Assembly (NCBI GenBank): GCA_002418465.1
Contig: DIEE01000082.1
Span: 1 to 19,538 of the forward strand
Length of the DNA stretch: 19,538 nucleotides
From: Pseudomonas sp. UBA5782
GTDB taxonomy: Bacteria > Pseudomonadota > Gammaproteobacteria > Pseudomonadales > Pseudomonadaceae
Direction: 5' to 3'
In this document: positions 13,401 through 19,538 of the stretch, in pieces
Position numbering within the stretch: position 1 is the stretch's first letter
Layout: every line of letters starts with the position of its first letter
Notes under the pieces: model-generated
Seen by the model: only the letters and a program-made list of their open reading frames with translations
Databases searched by the model: none
What the model was told of the DNA's origin: nothing
Program-made: the position numbers and the translations under genes

Positions 13401-15137
13401 CTAGATCTTGCTCAGCGGAAACAGCAGGTCGACGAAGCGTTCGGCGGTGGGTTGCGGCTCGTGGTTGGCCAGGCCGGCACGCTCGTTGGCCTCGATGAAC
13501 ACGTACTCCGGCTGGTCGGCGGCCTTGACCATCAGGTCGAGGCCGACCATCGGGATGTCCAGCGCGCGGGCAGCGCGCACCGCGGCGTCGACCAGGGTCG
13601 GGTGCAACTGCGCGGTGACGTCCTCGAGGATGCCGCCGGTGTGCAGGTTGGCGGTGCGCCGCACGGCCAGCTGCATGCCTTCGCCGAGCACCGTGTCGTA
13701 GTCGTGGCCGACCGCGTGCAGGGTGCGTTCGGTTTCGTCGTCCAGCGGAATCCTGCTCTCGCCGTGGGTGGCGGCCTGGCGTCGACGGCTCTGGCTCTCG
13801 ATCAGTTTGCGGATGCTGCTGCGGCCGTCGCCGATCACCGTGGCCGGGCGGCGGATGGCGGCGGCGACCACCTCGAAGCCGATTACCAGGATGCGCAGGT
13901 CATGGCCTTCGTGGAAGCTTTCCAGCAGCACCCGGCTGTCGAACTGGCGCGCGGCCTCGATGGCGGCGCGCAGTTCCTCGACGCTGCGCAGGTCGACCGC
14001 CACGCCCTGGCCCTGTTCGCCGTCCACCGGCTTGACCACCACGCTGCCGTGGGCTTCGAGGAAGGCGGCATTGTCTTCGTCGCTGCCGGCCAGTTGCTGG
14101 GTCGGCAACTCCAGGCCGGCGCGGCGCAGGTAGCTGTTGGTCAGGCGCTTGTCCTGGCACAGCGTCATGCTCACCGCGCTGGTGAGGTCGGAGAGCGACT
14201 CGCGGCAGCGCACCTTGCGTCCGCCGTGGACCAGGGTGAAGAGCCCGGCGGGGGCGTCGTCGACCTGCACCTCGATGCCGCGGCGCAGCGCTTCGTCGAC
14301 GATGATCCGCGCGTAGGGGTTGAACTCCACGTCCGGGCCGGGGCCGAGGAACAGCGTCTGGTTGATGCCGTTGCGGCATTTCACCGCAAAGGTCGACAGG
14401 GTGCGGAAGCCCAGCTTGGCGTAGAGCGCCTTGGCCTGGCGGTTGTCGTGCAGCACCGAGAGGTCGAGGTAGGTCAGCCCGCGCGACAGGTAATGCTCGA
14501 TCAGGTGGCGCACCAGCGCCTCGCCGACGCCTGGCCGGCCGCACTGCGGATCGACCGCCAGGCACCACAGGCTGGAGCCATTCTCCGGATCGTCGAAGGC
14601 TTCCTGATGGTTCAGGCCCATCACCGTGCCCAGCGCCACGCCGGTGTCGCTGTCCTCGGCGAGCCAGTAGACCGGGCCGCCTTCCTCGCGCGGGGTGATT
14701 TTCTGCGGATCGACCTGGAGCATGCCGCGGCTCTGGTAGAGGCGGTTGACCGAGGCCCAGTCGCCGGCGCTCTGTGCGCGGCGCAGGTGGAAGCCGCGGA
14801 AAGGTCGTCGCGCCGGCCGGTAGTCGGAGAACCAGATGCGCAGGGTGTCGGAGGGGTCGAGGAAAAGTTGCTGCGGCGCCTGTGCCAGCACCTGTTGCGG
14901 CGCGGCGACGTAGAGGGCGATGTCGCGTTCGCCGGTTTTCTCGGCGAGCAGGTCGCGCGCCAGACGCGCCGGGTCGGAATAGGTGTGGCCGATCAGCAGG
15001 CGGCCCCAGCCGCACTGCAGGGCTACCGGTCCTTCGGTTCCGTCGAGCCCGTCCTCCGCGCGCTGCGCCTGCAGGCGCTCGTAGGACGGTGCCTGGCCGC
15101 GCACCAGGCGCTGGCCGTAGGCCTGTGACTTTTGCAT
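13401..15137 (-). CDS. ngg: N-acetylglutaminylglutamine synthetase (GNAT/ATP-grasp fusion)
   Basis: This 578-residue fusion enzyme makes the N-acetylated glutamine dipeptide that precedes the osmoprotectant N-acetylglutaminylglutamine amide. Residues about 118-262 form a GNAT acetyltransferase, with the acetyl-CoA loop CGRPGVGEALV (199-209) and the end motif NRQAKALYAKLGF (232-244). Residues about 290-578 form an ATP-grasp ligase, with Lys369 in VVVKPVDGEQGQG, ESFHEGHDLR (406-415), Asp534 in GLDLMV, and Glu549/Asn551 in FIEANERAGL. So one chain holds both the acetylation and the peptide-bond activity. The first 117 residues match neither domain. AGGAGG lies four bases before the ATG. It follows asnO after a 127-bp gap without a clear terminator, so the two are probably one operon. 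Confidence 0.95.
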   Translation of the reverse strand: MQKSQAYGQRLVRGQAPSYERLQAQRAEDGLDGTEGPVALQCGWGRLLIGHTYSDPARLARDLLAEKTGERDIALYVAAPQQVLAQAPQQLFLDPSDTLRIWFSDYRPARRPFRGFHLRRAQSAGDWASVNRLYQSRGMLQVDPQKITPREEGGPVYWLAEDSDTGVALGTVMGLNHQEAFDDPENGSSLWCLAVDPQCGRPGVGEALVRHLIEHYLSRGLTYLDLSVLHDNRQAKALYAKLGFRTLSTFAVKCRNGINQTLFLGPGPDVEFNPYARIIVDEALRRGIEVQVDDAPAGLFTLVHGGRKVRCRESLSDLTSAVSMTLCQDKRLTNSYLRRAGLELPTQQLAGSDEDNAAFLEAHGSVVVKPVDGEQGQGVAVDLRSVEELRAAIEAARQFDSRVLLESFHEGHDLRILVIGFEVVAAAIRRPATVIGDGRSSIRKLIESQSRRRQAATHGESRIPLDDETERTLHAVGHDYDTVLGEGMQLAVRRTANLHTGGILEDVTAQLHPTLVDAAVRAARALDIPMVGLDLMVKAADQPEYVFIEANERAGLANHEPQPTAERFVDLLFPLSKI

Positions 15138-15264
15138 GAAGCCTCCTGAAAAACCGCGGCAGGCGAGGCCATGCCGCGGCGGAAATCGTCTGCGGACGAG
15201 GGCCGGAATGGCGCCTCTGCCTCGCGGGTGCGGTCATCCGGACCGCTGGCTGACATCCTTGGCG

Positions 15265-17037
15265 CTACAGGCCCTGTTGGCTCAGCCAAAGGTTGAGTGC
15301 CGCCAACTGCCAAAGTTTCGAACCGCGCAGCGGGGTGAGCTGGCCCTGCGGATCGCTGAGCAGGCGGTCGATCATCTGCGGGTTGAACAGGCCGCGGCCC
15401 TGGCTCGGGTCGAGCAGCAGGTCGCGCACCCAGCCAAGCGTCGCGCCTTGCAGGTGCTTGAGCCCCGGCACCGGGAAATAGCCCTTGGGCCGGTCGATCA
15501 CCTCGGCCGGAATCACTCGCCGGGCGGCCTCCTTGAGCACGTGCTTGCCGCCGTCGGGCAGCTTGAATTTCCCCGGAATGCGCGCCGACAGCTCGGCCAC
15601 GCGGTAGTCGAGGAACGGCGTGCGCGCCTCCAGGCCCCAGGCCATGGTCATGTTGTCGACGCGTTTCACCGGGTCGTCCACCAGCATCACCGTGCTGTCC
15701 AGGCGCAGCGCCTTGTCCACCGCCGCGCTGGCGCCGGGCTGGGCGAACTGCTGGCGGACGAAATCGCCGGAGTGATCGCCATCGACCCAGTTGGCCTGCA
15801 CGGTGTCGGCGTACTCGGCGAAGTCGCGGTCACGGAACGCCTGCAGGTAGGCCGCCACCGGGTCGGCGGCGCCATCGACCTGCGGATACCAGTGGTAGCC
15901 GGCGAACAGTTCGTCCGCGCCCTGGCCGCTCTGCACCACCTTGCAGTGCCTGGCGACTTCGCGGGAGAGCAGGTAGAAGGCGATGCAGTCGTGGCTGACC
16001 ATCGGCTCGCTCATCGCGGCGAAGGCGGCCGGCAACTGCTCGATGATTTCCTTCTCATCGATGCGCAACTGGTTGTGGCGCGTGCCGTAGTGCCTGGCGA
16101 TCAGGTCGGAGTAGTGGAATTCGTCGCCACGTTCGCCGCCTGCATCCTCGAAACCGATGGAGAAGGTCAGCAGGTTGTCCGCCGCGCCGGCTTCGCGCAG
16201 CAGGCCCACCAGAAGGCTCGAATCGACGCCGCCGGAGAGCAGCACGCCGACGTCCACCGCGGCGCGCTGACGAATCGCCACCGCCTCGCGCAGGGTATCC
16301 AGCGTGCGGGTCTGCCAGTCTTCGAAGCTCAGGGCGGCTTCTTCGGCGGTCTGCCCGTACTCCAACGTCCACCAGGTCTTCTGCTCGCTGCGGCCATCGG
16401 CCTCGACGCGCAGCCAGGTCGCCGGCGGCAGCTTCTCGATACCGGCGATCAGCGTATGCGGCGCCGGCACCACGGCGTGGAAGCTCATGTAGTGGTTGAG
16501 CGCGATGGGGTTGATGATCTTGGCGATGTCGCCACCCTGCAGCAGCGCCGGCAGGGTCGAGGCGAAGCGCAGACGCTCGCCGGTGCGCGACAGGTACAGC
16601 GGCTTGACGCCGAGGCGGTCGCGGGCGAGGAACAGGCGGCCGGAATCACGCTCCCAGATGGCGAAGGCGAACATGCCGTTGAGTTTCGGCAGCAGCGCCT
16701 CGCCCCAGGCGTGATAGCCCTTGAGCAGCACTTCGGTATCGCCTTCGGAGAAGAATTGATAGCCCAGCGCCTGCAGTTCCGCGCGCAGTTCCGGGTAGTT
16801 GTAGATGGCGCCGTTGAAGACCATCGACAGGCCCAGCGAGGGGTCGACCATCGGCTGTCCCGAGGCGGCTTCCAGATCCATGATCTTCAGCCGCCGGTGG
16901 CCGAGGCCCAGCGGCCCTTCGCTGTGGAAACCACAGGCGTCGGGGCCGCGATCGGCCAGATGTTGGGTGATGCGCTCGACCGCTGCCAGGTCGCTCGGGC
17001 GCTTATCGAATCTCAGCTCTCCTGCTATTCCGCACAT
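15265..17037 (-). CDS. asnO: N-acetylglutaminylglutamine amidotransferase (asparagine synthase family)
   Basis: This 590-residue protein is a glutamine-dependent amidotransferase of the asparagine synthetase B family. The N-terminal glutaminase begins MCGIAGE, with Cys2 as nucleophile once Met1 is removed; HRRLKIMDL (48-55), FNGAIYN (74-80) and EGDTE (98-102) belong to its pocket. The C-terminal synthetase domain has the pyrophosphate loop SGGVDSS (268-274) and QSGQGADELFAGY (369-381). In this neighbourhood it is the enzyme that amidates the terminal carboxylate to give N-acetylglutaminylglutamine amide; a plain asparagine synthetase is the alternative, but the ngg and M42 neighbours argue against it. 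The start has AAGGA unusually close, with GGAG a little further upstream. It is first in its operon and divergent from marR. Confidence 0.95.
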   Translation of the reverse strand: MCGIAGELRFDKRPSDLAAVERITQHLADRGPDACGFHSEGPLGLGHRRLKIMDLEAASGQPMVDPSLGLSMVFNGAIYNYPELRAELQALGYQFFSEGDTEVLLKGYHAWGEALLPKLNGMFAFAIWERDSGRLFLARDRLGVKPLYLSRTGERLRFASTLPALLQGGDIAKIINPIALNHYMSFHAVVPAPHTLIAGIEKLPPATWLRVEADGRSEQKTWWTLEYGQTAEEAALSFEDWQTRTLDTLREAVAIRQRAAVDVGVLLSGGVDSSLLVGLLREAGAADNLLTFSIGFEDAGGERGDEFHYSDLIARHYGTRHNQLRIDEKEIIEQLPAAFAAMSEPMVSHDCIAFYLLSREVARHCKVVQSGQGADELFAGYHWYPQVDGAADPVAAYLQAFRDRDFAEYADTVQANWVDGDHSGDFVRQQFAQPGASAAVDKALRLDSTVMLVDDPVKRVDNMTMAWGLEARTPFLDYRVAELSARIPGKFKLPDGGKHVLKEAARRVIPAEVIDRPKGYFPVPGLKHLQGATLGWVRDLLLDPSQGRGLFNPQMIDRLLSDPQGQLTPLRGSKLWQLAALNLWLSQQGL

Positions 17038-17074
17038 ATCCTTACCGGTTCTCCGTTGGGGCGTGGGTGTCTTT

Positions 17075-17096
17075 TTCGCGGTATCGATACCGCGAA
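17075..17096. promoter_or_regulatory. Perfect 22-bp palindrome, candidate operator between asnO and marR
   Basis: The left half TTCGCGGTATC (17075-17085) and right half GATACCGCGAA (17086-17096) are exact reverse complements with no spacer. Length and full symmetry fit a homodimeric regulator such as the MarR protein encoded next door. It is not a terminator, as neither strand has a T run after it. It lies 38 bp before the asnO start codon, inside the leader predicted from the AlgU-like promoter, a position where a bound repressor would block elongation. The assignment to the adjacent MarR is inference. Confidence 0.6.
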
Positions 17097-17098
17097 CC

Positions 17099-17133
17099 AG
17101 AACTAGTGACCGATTTCAGGTCAAAGTAGTTCT
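17099..17133. promoter_or_regulatory. Imperfect inverted repeat in the asnO-marR gap
   Basis: AGAACTAGTGACC at 17099-17111 is mirrored by GGTCA (17119-17123) and TAGTTCT (17127-17133), with three extra bases inside the right arm. It overlaps the -10 region of the candidate asnO promoter and could be a second binding site for the divergent regulator. It is less regular than the palindrome at 17075-17096 and may be fortuitous. Confidence 0.4.
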
Positions 17134-17142
17134 ATGCAGTTC
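17116..17142 (-). promoter_or_regulatory. Candidate AlgU (sigma-22/RpoE-type) promoter for asnO
   Basis: On the minus strand GAACTG (17142-17137) is followed after 16 bases by CCTGA (17120-17116). The consensus for AlgU promoters in Pseudomonas is GAACTT with 16-17 bases to TCTGA, so each box has one mismatch and the spacing fits. The implied start near 17109 would give a leader of about 70 bases. Control by an envelope/osmotic stress sigma factor would suit a compatible-solute operon, but this is a visual match only. Confidence 0.45.
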
Positions 17143-17179
17143 CCCTAGTTGTTCACGGAAGAAGACGGCCAGAAAAGTT

Positions 17180-17668
17180 ATGACCGAAACTAAAAAGAAC
17201 CTCAGCGATACCTACGCACTGTCCATCTTTCAGGCCCTCCGGCGCCTGCAGCAGTCGGCCGAAGTGCACGCCAAGCGGCTCTCGCGCTACGGCGGGCTGA
17301 CCCCCTTACAGTTGTTGATCCTGCAGGTGCTGGCGGTGGAGAAGGCGCTCACGGCAAGCCAGCTGGCGCGCTTCGTCAGCCTTTCGCCGGCCTCGCTGTC
17401 CGGCGTGCTGGAACGCCTGGAGGGCCGCGGCATGCTCACGCGGCGGCGTGACGAACAGGACCGCCGCAAGCAGTGGCTGGTGCTCGGCGACGCCGGCCGC
17501 GAAGCCCTCGGCGAAGCACCGCCGCTGCTCCCGGATCACGTTCTGCAACGCTTCGCCGGCCTGCCCGAATGGGAACGCCATGCGCTGCTGGCCGGCTTGC
17601 TGAGGGCGGCGGAGCTGTTCGAAATGCCCGAGCAGGGCGGCGGGAGGGTCGAGTCGCCCGCCGACTAG
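17180..17668 (+). CDS. MarR family winged-helix transcriptional regulator
   Basis: This is a 162-residue MarR-type regulator. After an N-terminal dimer helix, the winged helix-turn-helix covers about residues 40-105: helix LTPLQLLILQVL, recognition helix SLSPASLSGVLERLEGRG (67-84), and a basic wing RRRDEQDRRKQWLVL (88-102) with the DRR signature. The C-terminal part forms the second dimerisation helix. The ATG at 17180 is the only sensible start, since the longer open frame runs back through asnO on the opposite strand. The ribosome binding site is weak (GGAAGAAG about 16 bases upstream), suggesting low expression. It is divergent from asnO and is the natural candidate to bind the palindromes in the shared gap. 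Its effector is unknown; an osmolyte or ion signal would be speculation. Confidence 0.92.
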   Translation: MTETKKNLSDTYALSIFQALRRLQQSAEVHAKRLSRYGGLTPLQLLILQVLAVEKALTASQLARFVSLSPASLSGVLERLEGRGMLTRRRDEQDRRKQWLVLGDAGREALGEAPPLLPDHVLQRFAGLPEWERHALLAGLLRAAELFEMPEQGGGRVESPAD

Positions 17669-18204
17669 CGGCGGCAGGCGGTAGTCGACGAAACGCTGGC
17701 GCAGGGTTTGAGCAGCAGCGGAGGGCGCGGCAGTTTTCGCGGTTTCTTGTAGAAGCTCACGGGCACCACTATGCGCATTTCACAGGGGCTGCCGTCGAAC
17801 CGCGCCGGCTCGAAACGCCAGCTTCTGATCGCCGCCACCGCGGCGGAGTTGGAAGCGATGTCGGTGGAGTCCTGAATGCGGGTCTTGCCGACGCGTCCAT
17901 TGCTCTTGATGGTGGCCATGACGCGCACCCGCTCGCGCTGACCGTACTCGTAGTCATCCGGCGTATTTGGCTGATCGCCGCTCACCAGTCGCGGCGGCCG
18001 AAACCCCTCGCTGGACGCCGCGCCGCCCGAATACGGTTCCTGTTGCCCATAGTTGGTTTCTGCACGGCAGCGGGTGGTAGGCGTGGCCTTGTCGGCGATC
18101 GCCTGATTCACTCGAGCGATGGCACGCTCGGACAGCGGCGAGTGGCTGGCACAGCCGGCGAGCGCCGCGAGGGTCAGGGCGAGGGCGAATGTCGTAGGTC
18201 GCAT
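17665..18204 (-). CDS. Putative lipoprotein with TonB C-terminal-like domain
   Basis: This protein of 179 residues starts with a lipoprotein signal, MRPTTFALALTLAALAGC, with lipobox LAGC and Cys18 as the lipid site. Ala at +2 predicts sorting to the outer membrane. Residues about 100-165 (VRVMATIKSNGRVGKTRIQD, then AIRSWRFEPARF and PVSFYKK) resemble the TonB C-terminal domain, in which a beta-strand pair flanks a helix. The Pro-rich periplasmic linker and membrane anchor of a true energy-transducing TonB are absent, and no exbB/exbD genes are near. The ATG at 18204 follows AAGG nine bases upstream; a longer frame to 18414 has no signal peptide. Its stop overlaps the marR stop. A role in envelope structure is possible, but function is unknown. 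Confidence 0.87.
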   Translation of the reverse strand: MRPTTFALALTLAALAGCASHSPLSERAIARVNQAIADKATPTTRCRAETNYGQQEPYSGGAASSEGFRPPRLVSGDQPNTPDDYEYGQRERVRVMATIKSNGRVGKTRIQDSTDIASNSAAVAAIRSWRFEPARFDGSPCEMRIVVPVSFYKKPRKLPRPPLLLKPCASVSSTTACRR

Positions 18205-18345
18205 GGTGGAGCACCTTCTTCCATGGATGGCAAAACGATACCCGGCACAGGCAGCAAAATCCGAACCAGTTGGGCGGAACTGGATCGCTCGGTCAGGAAA
18301 AAAGCGCTTCGCTCGACTCAACCTGCGGCTGGAAGATTGCAGTTT

Positions 18346-18427
18346 CGTAGGATGGGTTGAGCGCAGCGATACCCATCGGCTGGCCCACCATCGCCGTTGG
18401 GTGTCGCTTCGCACGACCCAACCTACG
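18346..18427. repeat. 82-bp inverted-repeat element upstream of the lipoprotein gene
   Basis: Two 35-bp arms, 18346-18380 (CGTAGGATGGGTTGAGCGCA and on) and 18393-18427 (minus strand CGTAGGTTGGGTCGTGCGAA and on), match at 29 positions and flank a 12-bp spacer. Each arm also carries an internal GGGT/ACCC pair. CGTAGGATGGGT-type sequences are common interspersed repeats in Pseudomonas and neighbours. It ends 23 bp after the mnmC stop codon, where its hairpin could serve as a transcript end, although no T run follows. Confidence 0.75.
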
Positions 18428-18450
18428 TGATCATCCGAATCCGCTGGCGC

Positions 18451-19538
18451 TCAGCTCTTTCCGCGCACCAGCTTCCTCAACATGAACCGGTTCGGGTGAC
18501 AGGCTTCTGCCACCGCGCGGGGCAGCGGCAGCGGTTCGTCGCCCAGCCAAGCGGCGAGCAGTTCGCCGGAGAGCGGTGCGGTGAGCACGCCGCGCGAGCC
18601 GTGGGCGGCGTTGATGTAGAGGCCGTCGAGCCAGGGGCAGGGCACATCCGGCACCTGGCGCGCGTCCTTGGCGAGCACGGCGTAGGCCTCGGCGAATGCC
18701 GCTGCGTCCGCCAGCGGGCCGACCATCGGCAGGTAGTCCGGGCTGGTGCAGCGGAACGCGGCGCGGCCCTTCAACTGGTGCGGGTCGAGCTGCGTGGCAT
18801 CCAGGCGTTCGGCCAGGTCGGCGGAGATTTCCTCCAGCATGCGCAGGTTGCCGGCGTGGTCGGCGGCGGTCGGCGTCAGGTCCGGATCGTCGAAACCGAA
18901 GCTCGCCCCCAGCGTGTGCTCCTCGCCGCGCGCCGGGGCGATGTAGCCCTCGGCGCAGAGCACCGTGCGCAGCGCCTGGCTGGGCGCGGTGGCGGGAATC
19001 TGGCTGATCTGCCCGCGGATGCGTTTGAGGGGCAGCTCGGCGGCAACCGGGAAACGCTGGATTTCCGCGGCGCCGGCCAGCACCACGACCTCTGCCGCGG
19101 CCAGCAGGCCGTTCTCGGCGAAAACCTTCCAGCCCCCATCCTCGCGCTCCAGGCGCAACGCTTCGCTGTGGCTGAGCAGGCGAATGTTCGGGTGATCGAT
19201 CAGCGCGCGGCACAGCGCCGGCGGGTGCGCCCAGCCGGCTTCGGGGAAGAACAGTCCGCCGGCGGGCAATCCGACGCCCGCCAGCGCTTCGGCTTCCGCG
19301 CGTGGCAGCAGGCGCAGCAGGCTTTCCGGGAAGGCCTCGGCGAGGCGCTGCTGGCGCGTGGCTTCGGCATCGTCAAAGGCGATCTGCAACACGCCGCACG
19401 GCTCCCAGTAGCGACCGCGTTCGACGCGCTCCAGCAGCCGGCGGGTGTGCCCGAAGCTGCTCACCACCAGTTGCGACAGCGCCGTGGCGTGGGCGGAGAG
19501 CTTGAGGTAGAGCACGCCCTGCGGGTTGCCGGAGCCCT
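18451..19538 (-). CDS. mnmC: MnmC, C-terminal FAD-dependent oxidoreductase part, cut by window edge
   Basis: This is the 3' part (about 362 codons) of a gene that continues beyond the right edge. MnmC completes the 5-methylaminomethyl-2-thiouridine modification at wobble position 34 of some tRNAs. The visible oxidoreductase domain removes the carboxymethyl group of cmnm5U, and the methyltransferase domain of the fused enzyme would lie to the right. Supporting motifs are GSGNPQGVLYLKLS at the very edge, GLFFPEAGWAHPPALC, LKRIRGQIS, FRCTSPDYLPMVGP, and the FAD-domain end LYINAAHGSRGVLTAPLSGELLA. An apparent GTG start at 19515 is internal, because the frame is open to the last base. Whether the methyltransferase domain is really fused cannot be seen here. 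Confidence 0.93.
   Translation of the reverse strand, partial: GSGNPQGVLYLKLSAHATALSQLVVSSFGHTRRLLERVERGRYWEPCGVLQIAFDDAEATRQQRLAEAFPESLLRLLPRAEAEALAGVGLPAGGLFFPEAGWAHPPALCRALIDHPNIRLLSHSEALRLEREDGGWKVFAENGLLAAAEVVVLAGAAEIQRFPVAAELPLKRIRGQISQIPATAPSQALRTVLCAEGYIAPARGEEHTLGASFGFDDPDLTPTAADHAGNLRMLEEISADLAERLDATQLDPHQLKGRAAFRCTSPDYLPMVGPLADAAAFAEAYAVLAKDARQVPDVPCPWLDGLYINAAHGSRGVLTAPLSGELLAAWLGDEPLPLPRAVAEACHPNRFMLRKLVRGKS

Noticed and set aside
13452..17106. Plus-strand open frames of 558 and 656 codons across ngg and asnO
   Set aside because: They are antisense to well-supported enzymes, with His/Gln/Arg/Ala-rich translations and no start signals.

Overview
The window reads as a chromosomal segment of a GC-rich gammaproteobacterium, almost certainly Pseudomonas in the broad sense. 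The evidence is the product set and sequence style (DUF485-ActP pair, UPF0270 protein beside a 7TMR-DISM hybrid kinase, N-acetylglutaminylglutamine amide cluster), strong GGAGG-type ribosome binding sites, several GTG starts, and intergenic palindromes of the kind common in Pseudomonas. I see no tRNA, rRNA, CRISPR array, transposase or phage gene.

Layout, left to right. Positions 1-263 hold the 3' end of an RND-efflux outer membrane factor. Positions 264-573 hold an inverted-repeat element and a probable control region for a DUF485-actP acetate uptake operon (574-2537), which ends in a textbook terminator. After a solo REP-like palindrome and a second terminator come a 52-residue DUF3309 membrane peptide (minus strand), then a DUF2784 membrane protein, a short-chain dehydrogenase and a conserved hypothetical protein (all plus strand). 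A minus-strand block follows, transcribed as cytochrome b561, 7TMR-DISM hybrid histidine kinase, UPF0270 protein. polB (DNA polymerase II) diverges from it.

From 11157 to 17037 the minus strand carries the osmoprotectant dipeptide cluster: asnO (asparagine-synthase-like amidotransferase), ngg (GNAT/ATP-grasp fusion), an M42-family peptidase of the type associated with this system, and a TIM-barrel isomerase-like gene abutting the peptidase stop codon. AsnO and Ngg are the known makers of N-acetylglutaminylglutamine amide, a compatible solute induced by high osmolarity. A REPIN-like element lies between ngg and the peptidase gene. A MarR-family regulator is divergent from asnO. The shared 142-bp gap has a perfect 22-bp palindrome, a second imperfect inverted repeat and an AlgU-like promoter pointing at asnO, suggesting extracytoplasmic-stress induction with local MarR control. 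The marR gene converges on a TonB-C-domain lipoprotein gene so closely that their stop codons overlap. The window ends inside mnmC, a tRNA-modification gene.

I find no wholly unknown system. The parts most worth follow-up are the isomerase coupled to the osmoprotectant cluster, the palindromic asnO-marR control region, the degenerate receiver in the hybrid kinase, and the tandem repeat upstream of DUF485-actP.
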